From Sulfurospirillum diekertiae (GTDB lineage Bacteria; Campylobacterota; Campylobacteria; Campylobacterales; Sulfurospirillaceae), in assembly GCF_011769985.2 (NCBI RefSeq), contig NZ_CP039734.2, forward strand, positions 744,001 to 808,000: a DNA stretch of 64,000 bases, in the 5' to 3' direction. The position numbers were made by a program, and so were the translations under genes. Below, in pieces: positions 9,430-17,177 of the stretch; the stretch's first letter is position 1, and every line of letters begins with the position of its first letter. Under the pieces are notes generated by a model, which saw only the letters and a program-made list of their open reading frames with translations, was not told the DNA's origin and did not search any database.

Positions 9430-10002
9430 ATGCAAACACTACAACGCGTAACCAAAGAGACAGACATTAGTGTAGAATTAGAGATTAATGGTACGGGTAA
9501 GGCAAACATCGCTACGGGTATTGGTTTTTTTGATCATATGCTAGAAGCCTTTACCAAGCATTCTTTGATCGATTTAACCCTTACATGTAAAGGTGATACA
9601 CACATTGATTTTCATCATAGTGTTGAAGATGTAGGCATTGTTTTAGGGCAAGCTTTACGTGCTTCGATATACCCTATTGAAAGTGTAGAACGTTATGGTA
9701 ATGCCGTCGTTGTTATGGACGAAGCAGCGGTTGAATGCGCCCTTGATCTTAGCAATCGCGCTTATTTAGTCTATGAAGTAGCGATGGAAGGAAAAGTTGG
9801 CGAATTTGATGTGGAACTGGCGGAAGAGTTTTTTAGAGCGGTCATCAGCAATGCTGGCATTAGTGCACATATTATTGCCCGTCGTGGTAAAAATAGACAT
9901 CATCTTTTGGAAGCCGCATTTAAAGCTTTTGCTGTAGCTCTTCGTCGGAGTTTAGTCAAAAATGAGCGTGCAGGAATTCCAAGCACTAAGGGTGTTTTAT
10001 AA
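9430..10002 (+). CDS. hisB: Imidazoleglycerol-phosphate dehydratase
   Basis: Sixth step of histidine biosynthesis, converting imidazole glycerol phosphate to imidazole acetol phosphate. The manganese-binding signatures FFDHML, DFHHSVEDVGI and RRGKNRHHLLEAAFKA are intact. 190 residues, so this is the stand-alone dehydratase, not the bifunctional enzyme with an N-terminal phosphatase. No other his gene is nearby; it sits inside a cell-envelope operon between rlpA and kdsC. Its stop overlaps the kdsC start (TAATG). A copy of the iterated palindrome is inside it (9580-9591). Confidence 0.96.
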   Translation: MQTLQRVTKETDISVELEINGTGKANIATGIGFFDHMLEAFTKHSLIDLTLTCKGDTHIDFHHSVEDVGIVLGQALRASIYPIESVERYGNAVVVMDEAAVECALDLSNRAYLVYEVAMEGKVGEFDVELAEEFFRAVISNAGISAHIIARRGKNRHHLLEAAFKAFAVALRRSLVKNERAGIPSTKGVL

Positions 10003-10499
10003 TGATTGAATTATTGGTTTTTGATGTTGATGGTTGCCTTACGGATGGTGGAATTACCTATGGCAACAGTGATGCCGAAGAGTTTAAAACATTTAATGTC
10101 AAAGATGGTTTCGGCATTGTCTCATGGATGAAATTGGGACGTAAAACAGCAATCATTACGGGACGAAGTTCTCAGGTAGTTCATAAGCGAGCCAAAGAAC
10201 TTGGCATTAATTATTTGTATCAAGATGTCAAAAATAAAAAAGCTGTTTTACAAGAAATCTTGGATAAAGAAGGACTCTCATTCAACCAAGTCGCTGCTAT
10301 TGGTGATGATTTGAATGATGTGTCATTGTTACGTTCTGTTGGCCTTTCATTCGCTCCAGCCGATGCCTTACCTATGGTTTTGCAATCTGTTGATGTTGTA
10401 TTACATAAAGAGGGTGGAAAAGCGGCAGTTAGAGAGATGATCGACATTGTGGTCGAGAAAGAAAACTTGAGTGAGGCATTTGTAAACCTTTGGCTGTAA
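10002..10499 (+). CDS. kdsC: 3-deoxy-D-manno-octulosonate 8-phosphate phosphatase, KdsC-type HAD
   Basis: Dephosphorylates Kdo-8-phosphate in the pathway for the inner-core sugar of lipopolysaccharide. HAD motif I is FDVDGCLTDG with Asp8 as nucleophile and Asp10 as acid/base; motif IV is GDDLNDVSLL. The 165-residue C0-type, cap-less form fits the tetrameric KdsC family. It overlaps hisB by one base and lptC by ten. The order kdsC-lptC-lptA also occurs in other Gram-negatives, which supports the call. Confidence 0.92.
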   Translation: MIELLVFDVDGCLTDGGITYGNSDAEEFKTFNVKDGFGIVSWMKLGRKTAIITGRSSQVVHKRAKELGINYLYQDVKNKKAVLQEILDKEGLSFNQVAAIGDDLNDVSLLRSVGLSFAPADALPMVLQSVDVVLHKEGGKAAVREMIDIVVEKENLSEAFVNLWL

Positions 10500-11023
10500 G
10501 ATTACTGGTATATTCAACACTTCTTTTCTTTGCAATGATGCTCTTTTTAATTATTAAAGAGCCTTATACGATTAATATCGTAGATCAAAATGGAAATTTA
10601 GTTCCTGATATAGAACTTTTTAATGCTCAAAATTATCAGATTAAAGAGGGAACGATTGAAAGCATCGTACATGCAGATCGCGTAGCACGTTATAAAGATT
10701 TTGATAAACTGTATGTTATTAATGCAGGGCACAAGACTAAAGAGGGATTGCATGGTACGCTTATATCAGATGAAGGCACTCTTCAAGATAATGTCATGCA
10801 CTTCCAAACCAATTCACATTATGCTAGAGAAGATGGTGTTGCCCTAGATGGTGAAGATATTTTTTATGACCTTAAAAAAGAGATTTTAAGCAGTGAAAAA
10901 CCCTTTGATTTCACCCAGAAGCAGAGCCGTAGTCATGGGCTTTCATTTGTTTATCAGATGAAAGAGGGCACAATAAGTGCCACTAATATACACTCATTTA
11001 TACAACAACTAGGGAAGAAGTAG
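10490..11023 (+). CDS. lptC: LPS export protein LptC-like, inner-membrane anchored
   Basis: Predicted bitopic protein of the Lpt bridge that moves lipopolysaccharide from the inner membrane to LptA. One N-terminal membrane helix (about 4-22) and a periplasmic beta-rich domain. Sequence conservation in this family is low, so the call rests on topology, size (177 residues) and position between kdsC and lptA. The start is TTG 10490, overlapping kdsC by ten bases; no better start places the helix correctly. Confidence 0.8.
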   Translation: MAVRLLVYSTLLFFAMMLFLIIKEPYTINIVDQNGNLVPDIELFNAQNYQIKEGTIESIVHADRVARYKDFDKLYVINAGHKTKEGLHGTLISDEGTLQDNVMHFQTNSHYAREDGVALDGEDIFYDLKKEILSSEKPFDFTQKQSRSHGLSFVYQMKEGTISATNIHSFIQQLGKK

Positions 11024-11488
11024 ATGAAAAAACTGATAGCACTCTGTTTATGCGCTTCAAGTATGCTTTTGGCTGCGGAAGTCGAAGTCACTGCTGACAA
11101 ATTTTTTGCTGATGATAAAAAGAAAATCAGTACCTTTGAAGGTCATGTTATCGTGATCAAAGAGAGTGATAAACTGACAGCGAATAAAGTCGTCATAGAG
11201 TTTGATGATAAAAAACAACCTTTACGCTATATTGCAACAGGTAATGCCAAGGGCAATTTAACGATGAATCAAAAAAAGTATTATGGCGAAGCTGAAAAAA
11301 TGACCTATGAACCATCAAAAAGCCTCTACACTTTAGAGAAAAAAGCCTTTTTGCATGAGATTGAAACAGATAAAAAAGTGTATGGTGATTTTATCCGAGC
11401 GGATCAAAACAGTGGGCAGTATCAAGTGGATGGAAAAGGGGCTGCACCTGTGAAATTTATCTTCAAAGTTGAGGATAAAAAACAGTGA
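11024..11488 (+). CDS. lptA: LPS transport periplasmic protein LptA
   Basis: Periplasmic beta-jellyroll protein forming the LPS bridge between LptC and LptD. Signal peptide 1-18, then an OstA-like domain with VEVTADKFFADDKKK, FEGHVIVIKESDKLTANK and YYGEAEKMTYEPSKSLYTL. 154 residues, the usual size. The ATG directly follows the lptC stop and the stop region overlaps the engB start (GTGA). Confidence 0.9.
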   Translation: MKKLIALCLCASSMLLAAEVEVTADKFFADDKKKISTFEGHVIVIKESDKLTANKVVIEFDDKKQPLRYIATGNAKGNLTMNQKKYYGEAEKMTYEPSKSLYTLEKKAFLHEIETDKKVYGDFIRADQNSGQYQVDGKGAAPVKFIFKVEDKKQ

Positions 11489-12087
11489 TTAAAGTCAAAA
11501 ATGCCTTCTTTGTGAAGTCTGCTTCCAAAATGGAAGAGACTACACCCGAAGGGATGAGCGAAGTTGCTTTTATTGGACGTAGTAATGTGGGCAAAAGTTC
11601 CATTATTAATGCACTTACCAATAAAAAAGGGCTTGCTAAAAGCTCTTCAACACCAGGCAAGACACGTCTCATTAACTTTTTTCAAATCGTCTTGGACAAA
11701 GACGGTGAAAGTTACCATGCGCAACTAGTGGATCTTCCTGGCTTTGGATATGCCAAAGTATCGCATAGCCTCAAAGCAGAGTGGCAAAAAAACCTGACAG
11801 ATTATATTAAAAAGCGCGTTTCAATCCGTGTTTTTGTCCATCTTGTTGATTCTCGTCACCCTTTTTTAGAGATAGACCAAGCAGTACACACCTATTTAAG
11901 TGAAATTGTAAGACCCGATCAGACCATTTTGCGTATTTTTACCAAACTTGATAAATTAAAACAGAGTGAGATTAGCCTGATTAAAAAGAATTATCCGGAT
12001 GCTATTTTGGTCTCAAGTAGTAGCAAAAAAGGGGTAGATAAGGCACTTAACGCTATTTTCTTAACGCTTTTTGGAGAAGAGTCATGA
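11485..12087 (+). CDS. engB: Ribosome biogenesis GTPase EngB/YsxC
   Basis: GTPase needed for late assembly of the large ribosomal subunit. G1 is GRSNVGKSS (about 30-38), G2 lies in SSTPGKTRLINFF, G3 is DLPGFG and G4 TKLDK, with the SSSK G5-like motif after it. 200 residues, family standard. Starts with GTG overlapping lptA by four bases. C. jejuni has engB (Cj0650) after the lptA-like gene in the same order. Confidence 0.95.
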   Translation: MIKVKNAFFVKSASKMEETTPEGMSEVAFIGRSNVGKSSIINALTNKKGLAKSSSTPGKTRLINFFQIVLDKDGESYHAQLVDLPGFGYAKVSHSLKAEWQKNLTDYIKKRVSIRVFVHLVDSRHPFLEIDQAVHTYLSEIVRPDQTILRIFTKLDKLKQSEISLIKKNYPDAILVSSSSKKGVDKALNAIFLTLFGEES

Positions 12088-12542
12088 TACGTTATACGAA
12101 AGCAAAACTGAGTGATATTGTCCATATGCAAGAGGTTGTAAAACCTGAAGTCGAAAAAGGAATTATTCTCTTCCGCAGTTCCGATGAAATGGCAACCAAT
12201 ATTCGTTCGTACATCCTTGCCAAGGAAGATGACCAGATTATTGGATTTGGAGCTTTACATTTCCATGCAGATAATTTAGCAGAGATTAGAAGTCTTGTTG
12301 TCAAAGAGGGGTTTAGGGGTCATGGCGTTGGAAAAGGAATTATTCAAAACCTTTTGATCGATGGAGAAAACTTAGGTGTTAAGAAAGTCTTCACTTTGAC
12401 CTATCAAAAAGCTTTTTTTGAATCTGTTGGTTTTTCTGAAATCCCCAAAGAGGCACTGCCTACTCATAAAATATGGGCAGATTGTATTAAATGCAAACAT
12501 TTTCCAATATGCGACGAAATAGCGCTCATCAAAACTATTTAG
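12084..12542 (+). CDS. argA: GNAT N-acetyltransferase, short ArgA-like
   Basis: GCN5-type acetyltransferase using acetyl-CoA; the pyrophosphate loop is EGFRGHGVGKGI (about 75-86). The C-terminal tail KIWADCIKCKHFPICDEIAL, with a C-x2-C-x5-C pattern, resembles short single-domain N-acetylglutamate synthases of delta- and epsilonproteobacteria, so the first step of arginine synthesis is the likely role. Four-base overlap with engB; the 3' end overlaps the next gene. The substrate is inferred from family resemblance only. Confidence 0.8.
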   Translation: MIRYTKAKLSDIVHMQEVVKPEVEKGIILFRSSDEMATNIRSYILAKEDDQIIGFGALHFHADNLAEIRSLVVKEGFRGHGVGKGIIQNLLIDGENLGVKKVFTLTYQKAFFESVGFSEIPKEALPTHKIWADCIKCKHFPICDEIALIKTI

Positions 12543-12982
12543 TGACCTTTTGGATCAGTGGATGGCTCTTTTTGAGTCTTGTCATGTCCTCGTTGTATCC
12601 GCTGATCCCCTCTTTTGTAGGCGTGGTTTTTTGTTATCTTATTCTTAATTTTAACCGACATGAAGATAATGCTCTTCCTCTCTTTCTGAGTTTGGGTTAT
12701 GTGTGTTTATACGATCTTACTAAAGGGTTTTATCTCTTTTCGTATGTTATTTTATTTGTAGTGGTTTACCGCTTTGCAATCTATAAAATTCAAAATGTTA
12801 TTACATGTAATAACTGTATTTTAGCGGCATACGTGGCGATTGCGTATTTGGGGCACTATTTTTTAAATGCTTTTTTTGCCTATTTGGACAATGCACCTTT
12901 CCCTTATTTCTCAAACTACTATTTTTACTATATCATCATTGATTCATTACTCTCTTTTATGCTTTTTAGGATTTCACGGTGA
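12491..12982 (+). CDS. mreD: MreD-like rod-shape membrane protein
   Basis: Small polytopic membrane protein, about 163 residues with five hydrophobic segments, directly upstream of the PBP2 gene. Sequence identity with MreD families is weak by eye; the call rests on topology and on position before mrdA, as in C. jejuni Cj0651-Cj0652. The start is uncertain: ATG 12491 overlaps the preceding gene by 52 bases, and ATG 12509 would shorten the overlap. A copy of the iterated palindrome is inside (12800-12811). Confidence 0.7.
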   Translation: MQTFSNMRRNSAHQNYLVTFWISGWLFLSLVMSSLYPLIPSFVGVVFCYLILNFNRHEDNALPLFLSLGYVCLYDLTKGFYLFSYVILFVVVYRFAIYKIQNVITCNNCILAAYVAIAYLGHYFLNAFFAYLDNAPFPYFSNYYFYYIIIDSLLSFMLFRISR

Positions 12983-14784
12983 GAATTAAGATTGTTCTTG
13001 GTATCTTCATTTCGGTGTGGATCGCCCTGCTGGTTAGGGTTTATTATATTAGCATTAAATCTAATGCCTATTATGAAGAGATTGCGAAGCAAAATGCAGT
13101 CAAAGTCGATGAATTAGCCCCTTTACGTGGTGTTATTTTAGATCGCAATCTTAACCCACTCTCTGTCAATCGTTTAGGTTTTTCTATTCGGATTAAACCG
13201 AGGTTGAGTTACAAAGTCAATCGGGCTATTTTAGATGAAGAAATCGCTTTTTTAGCAGACCTTTTACCTGACTACACTATAAAAGAGATGACCAAAGAGT
13301 ATCTCAAAGCAGATTCTGCTTACAATCATGACTTTGTGGATGTCATTCCCTTTGTTCCTTACGATAAGCTCATCCCTTATTTTGCAAAAATTTCGCAGCA
13401 TGAAAATCTTAGAATAGAGATTACTTCTAAACGTCATTATCCTTATGGTGCGTTAGCATCGCATGTCATTGGGTATGTGGGAAAATCGAATACGCAAGAT
13501 ATTTCTGAGGATGAAACAGGTACGGCAAAATTAGTTGGCTTCTCTGGTAAAACGGGTATTGAAAAATATTACAATGATGTTTTGCGTGGCGTTAAAGGGG
13601 AGAAAAAAACTAAAGTGACTGCATTTAACCAAGAGATTGAGCAGGTCAGTAAAACACTTCCTAAAAGCAATGATTTGGTTTTAAGCCTTGATTTGGAGTT
13701 GCAACGCTACATTGCAGAACTTTTTGGTACGGATAGTGGTGCAGTGGTTGTTCTGAATGCACAAACAGGTGAAATTTTAGCCGCGGCGAGTTTTCCAGAA
13801 TATGATCTTAATAAATTCGTCAGTGGCATTACGCAAGAAGAGTGGGTTGTTCTTGCCAATGATCTCAACCATCCTTTTACCAATAAATTGGTCAATGGAC
13901 TTTATCCTCCAGGGTCTGTTGTCAAAATGGGCGTCGGTCTTGCAATGATGAATTCAGGCATTATTAACCCAACAACGAGTTTTGAGTCAACCGGTACGAT
14001 GGAGCTTGGCGGTAGGGTATTTCGTGACTGGAAAAAAGAGGGACATGGTATGATCTCCTATGTTCGTGCTATTAAAGAGAGTTGTGATGACTATTTTTAC
14101 AAAGCGAGTCTCAAAGTCGGTATTGATAACATTGCTCCTTTTTTAACAAAAATTGGTTTTGCAACAAAAACAGGGATTGATTTACCTCGTGAATTTACGG
14201 GAACGGTTCCAAGTCGTGAGTGGAAAAAAGCACGTTTCGGCAAAGGGTGGTCTCAAGGTGAAACCCTGATTACGTCAATCGGTCAAGGGTATTTTCTCGT
14301 GACGCCTGTGCAAATTGCTAAATACACCGCTTTTTTAGCAACGGGGAATGGTGTGACACCTCATTTTATCAGCAAAATAAACGACGAAACGATCAATTTC
14401 CCCGCTGATCCCAGCATCGTGAGTGAGAGTGAAAAACGCTTTTTGAAAGTTACGCGTGAGGGTATGTTTGAGGTCGCCAATGTTCCTGGAGGAACAGCTG
14501 TCAATCACATCAAAGTAACAGCCCCTTTTAAAATAGCCGCTAAAACAGGAACAGCACAAGTTGTGGGTATTTCGCAAACCGATAAAAAACGTATGCGAGA
14601 AGAAGATATGGATTATTTCCAACGCTCTCACGCGTGGCTTACCACGTTTGGACCTTATGATAACCCGCAATATGTTGTAACGGTTCTTGTTGAACATGGA
14701 AGTCATGGTGGGTCAGAAGGGGGTCCAATCGCCTCAAAAATCTATGATAAACTCTACGAAATGGGTTATATTAAACTTCGATAA
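12979..14784 (+). CDS. mrdA: Penicillin-binding protein 2
   Basis: Peptidoglycan DD-transpeptidase of the elongasome. One N-terminal membrane anchor (about 4-24), a non-catalytic dimerisation domain, then the transpeptidase domain with SVVK (Ser313 nucleophile), SCD (368-370) and KTGT (522-525). 601 residues, typical of PBP2. It starts with GTG overlapping the mreD-like gene by four bases and ends the envelope operon; no obvious terminator follows. Confidence 0.95.
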   Translation: MRIKIVLGIFISVWIALLVRVYYISIKSNAYYEEIAKQNAVKVDELAPLRGVILDRNLNPLSVNRLGFSIRIKPRLSYKVNRAILDEEIAFLADLLPDYTIKEMTKEYLKADSAYNHDFVDVIPFVPYDKLIPYFAKISQHENLRIEITSKRHYPYGALASHVIGYVGKSNTQDISEDETGTAKLVGFSGKTGIEKYYNDVLRGVKGEKKTKVTAFNQEIEQVSKTLPKSNDLVLSLDLELQRYIAELFGTDSGAVVVLNAQTGEILAAASFPEYDLNKFVSGITQEEWVVLANDLNHPFTNKLVNGLYPPGSVVKMGVGLAMMNSGIINPTTSFESTGTMELGGRVFRDWKKEGHGMISYVRAIKESCDDYFYKASLKVGIDNIAPFLTKIGFATKTGIDLPREFTGTVPSREWKKARFGKGWSQGETLITSIGQGYFLVTPVQIAKYTAFLATGNGVTPHFISKINDETINFPADPSIVSESEKRFLKVTREGMFEVANVPGGTAVNHIKVTAPFKIAAKTGTAQVVGISQTDKKRMREEDMDYFQRSHAWLTTFGPYDNPQYVVTVLVEHGSHGGSEGGPIASKIYDKLYEMGYIKLR

Positions 14785-14905
14785 TGCCTCTTTAATGACT
14801 TCAAATCTCAAAGCTATTTTAGGGCAATAAGCTCTATACTATATGAGAAAATTTTTGAAAGTCATAGCTTCAAATAATTTTATTCAATGTAAAGAAAGGT
14901 AGAAA

Positions 14906-15076
14906 ATGAAAAAAATAATCTTTGGTTGCATGATGACGGCAATCATGTTGAGTGGATGTTGGTGGCGACCCTATTATGGTGACCATGATAGTGGCAGACA
15001 TGGTGGACATGGCATGGAAATGCATGAAGGTGGCGAAGGTAGGGACATGCATGGCGGTGAAGACGGTCGTCGATAA
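14906..15076 (+). CDS. Small His/Gly-rich lipoprotein, 56 residues
   Basis: A short gene with a clear ribosome site (AAAGGT) and an ATG. The product has a type II signal peptide with lipobox MLSGC (Cys18), then WWRPYY and a mature part rich in His, Gly, Asp and Glu (five His in some 30 residues, spaced as HGGHGMEMH). This composition suggests metal binding at the periplasmic face, but no family is recognised. It is monocistronic, followed by a strong hairpin. Confidence 0.7.
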   Translation: MKKIIFGCMMTAIMLSGCWWRPYYGDHDSGRHGGHGMEMHEGGEGRDMHGGEDGRR

Positions 15077-15083
15077 TCATGTT

Positions 15084-15110
15084 AGATACCTCGCATAATG
15101 CGAGGTATCT
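15084..15110. terminator. Perfect 12-bp hairpin, terminator candidate
   Basis: Arms 15084-15095 and 15099-15110 pair perfectly around a TAA loop (AGATACCTCGCA arm). It lies 8 bases after the small lipoprotein gene and before the end of the convergent DJ-1-like gene. The following T-tract is short, so termination strength is uncertain; the hairpin itself is unambiguous. Confidence 0.6.
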
Positions 15111-15160
15111 TTAAAAAACAAAACAATCCTATAGGGAAAAAGATCTTTACATGTAAAAAG

Positions 15161-15739
15161 TTAAAGATGCATAATATCGATGGTGTATTCTATTCTTTCT
15201 GCCACCTCTTGTGCTAAAGGGGCTCCAAAGAGCTCACGTAAAAGGTAAAAACCTAGCTCCAAACCAGAGCTTACACCAGCAGCGGTAATAATCTTTCCAT
15301 CACGGACTACTTTAGATGAGACAACATTGACACCATAAGCGGCTAGTTCATCAAAAGCAGTGTAATAGGTGGTTACCTCTTTCCCCATCAGCATACCTGC
15401 TTCAGCAAGAAAAAATGCTCCTGTACAGACCGATGTTAAGTAGGTCACCTCTTTGGAGTGCTTTTGGATAAAGTTTTGCATAGAAGTCTCTTTCATCCAT
15501 GTCATACGCCCCTTTCCACCTGGGAAAAGTAAAATATCTAACGTAGGACAGTTTTCAAACGTTACATCAGGCAAAATTCTCAAACCATTGAAGGCGTGTA
15601 CAGGCTCTAAACTGGGAGCAATTAAAAGGACTTTTGTGCTGTTAGGTTGCACTTTGTTAGCGTAACTCAGTACCTCAAAAGGTGCTACAAAATCAAGCTC
15701 TTCGACGTTTGGAAAGATAACAATACCAATGGTGACCAT
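15161..15739 (-). CDS. DJ-1/PfpI-family protein
   Basis: Class I glutamine-amidotransferase-like fold. The nucleophile elbow is TSVCTGAFFLAEAG with Cys105, and Glu14 in the NVEELDFVAPFEVL stretch is the usual partner acid. 192 residues. The overall pattern resembles the isonitrile hydratase and transcription-regulator-like branch of DJ-1/PfpI, not the protease branch. The substrate is unknown. Three bases separate its start from the ybeY stop, so the two are co-transcribed. Confidence 0.85.
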   Translation of the reverse strand: MVTIGIVIFPNVEELDFVAPFEVLSYANKVQPNSTKVLLIAPSLEPVHAFNGLRILPDVTFENCPTLDILLFPGGKGRMTWMKETSMQNFIQKHSKEVTYLTSVCTGAFFLAEAGMLMGKEVTTYYTAFDELAAYGVNVVSSKVVRDGKIITAAGVSSGLELGFYLLRELFGAPLAQEVAERIEYTIDIMHL

Positions 15740-15742
15740 AGG

Positions 15743-16162
15743 CTACTCCTCTGTTCTCACGATTAAGCTGGCAGGTAGATTGTACTGCTTAATCCATTCC
15801 TCTTCTTTAGCACGCATTTCTCCGTGATCAATTTCATGGTCAAAACCCAAAAGATGAAGCATTCCATGAATAAACAAAAGGGTAATCTCTTCTTCCACAC
15901 TGTGTCCAAGCTCTTTCGCTTTTTGTGCCGCCAATTCGTGATTGATAACGATGGAACCTAGCGGGGCATGAGGAAAGTCGTCAATGGGGAAGCTGAGGAC
16001 ATCCGTGGTTTTGTCCATGCCACGATGTGCCAAATTAAGCTCCTGCATACTATCCCCATCAATGATAAGAAGCTCAACTTCTTTTGGAGTATGTTCTTCA
16101 CAAATCTGCTCCAGCATTTTTACATGTAAAGCGATATTGAACTCATTTTCGATCAGTAGCAT
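15743..16162 (-). CDS. ybeY: Endoribonuclease YbeY, 16S rRNA maturation
   Basis: Metal-dependent RNase for 16S rRNA 3'-end processing and ribosome quality control. The zinc motif [11 protein letters not shown] (His99, His103, His109) is intact, with DVLSFP upstream. 139 residues, normal. It lies 12 bases after the frameshifted Mur-like gene with AAAGGAG before the ATG. The iterated palindrome (16119-16130) encodes LHVK at residues 12-15. Confidence 0.94.
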   Translation of the reverse strand: MLLIENEFNIALHVKMLEQICEEHTPKEVELLIIDGDSMQELNLAHRGMDKTTDVLSFPIDDFPHAPLGSIVINHELAAQKAKELGHSVEEEITLLFIHGMLHLLGFDHEIDHGEMRAKEEEWIKQYNLPASLIVRTEE

Positions 16163-16174
16163 GCAAATCTCCTT

Positions 16175-17177
16175 TTAAAATAGGCTTGGTTGGATTGTAA
16201 ATGATTTGATAAACAGAGGCTCATAGCTCTCTTTATCTCCTAAAATAAGGGCATATGCAAACGATTTTTGCGCTAAAATGGAGAGCTCTTCGATGGTTTC
16301 AAAAATAAGCGTTTCTCCTTCAAAAGTGATATTTTGTTGGAGTTGCTTAGGTAAAGCGAGAATAATATGAGAGCTTTCAATCATGGTTTGCATATAGCTC
16401 AGTAATGAAGGCAATAAAGAAGATGTAGGCTCAAAAATGAGCACTTTGTCGCTAGAGCCAAACTCTTTTTTACAGAGTGCATGGGTGACGAACTGCGGAT
16501 AAAAATGTTCACAAAACCCTAAATGCTCTAAATTATAAGTGATTGTGTGAGTATCACAAAAATGAAGTAAACAGAGCAGTTCTTCCACAAAAAGAGAAGG
16601 AATTTTTTGCTCATAAAGGTAGCGCTCTTGATGCCAAAAGGAAGAGAGAAAAAGTCCTTTGGAAACAATGAGAGGTTTTACATGTAAAGCGTTTTCAACA
16701 CGGTGGGCAACGGGAGCAATCTTTTGCACAAGGACGCTATCGCTGAGAGAAAAATGCTCTTCCTCTTTTGCAGTGAGTAAAATTTTAGCAATATTAAAAA
16801 GATCGCCACGTAAACGCTTGATGGTTTTAGGGACGTGAATCATCTCTAAAAGTGCTTCTTGCACAGGGGAAAGTAGCACAATATTAAGTGATTTTTGCGT
16901 AATGGTATACCGTAAAAGCTTGATCAACATCTGCTCTATGGACGTGACTTCGATCCATGCGCATTCGTCATCCTCATTCAAAAAAGGAAGGGTTGTGACA
17001 ATGGCATAAGCCCCTTTATCTAGCGCTTGATGAATAGATTCGCGTGAAGTCGTATCTATGAAAAAGATCGCCATGAGAGACACGCGAACTCTCAAGCGAT
17101 ATAGAGGCAAACGCATCAATGGGAGGCAGGGTTGCAAGCTTCCCATCAATGATGCGTACAAAGTTATCTATTTTCAT
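16175..17177 (-). pseudogene. Mur-ligase-like protein gene broken by a one-base frameshift
   Basis: The reading frame from ATG 17177 starts with MKIDNFVRIIDGKL and SSRVSHGDLF, which resembles the N-terminal uridine-binding domain of MurE/MurF ligases, then runs into unrelated peptide. The continuation (FIDTTSRESIHQALDKGAYA, then about 300 residues) lies in another frame. The frames meet at a run of five T on the coding strand (17061-17065); one T fewer gives DLFIDTTSRE and a 333-residue protein. The total span, 1003 bases, is one over a multiple of three. The ATG overlaps the metG stop (ATGA), supporting this start. The downstream part lacks a recognisable Mur P-loop. C. jejuni has a hypothetical gene (Cj0837c) in this place. 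It may be a real mutation, an expression switch or a sequencing error. Confidence 0.75.

Noticed and set aside
15146-15157. TTTACATGTAAA as part of a transcription terminator
   Set aside because: A loop-less 12-bp palindrome cannot form an effective terminator hairpin, and most copies are inside genes.
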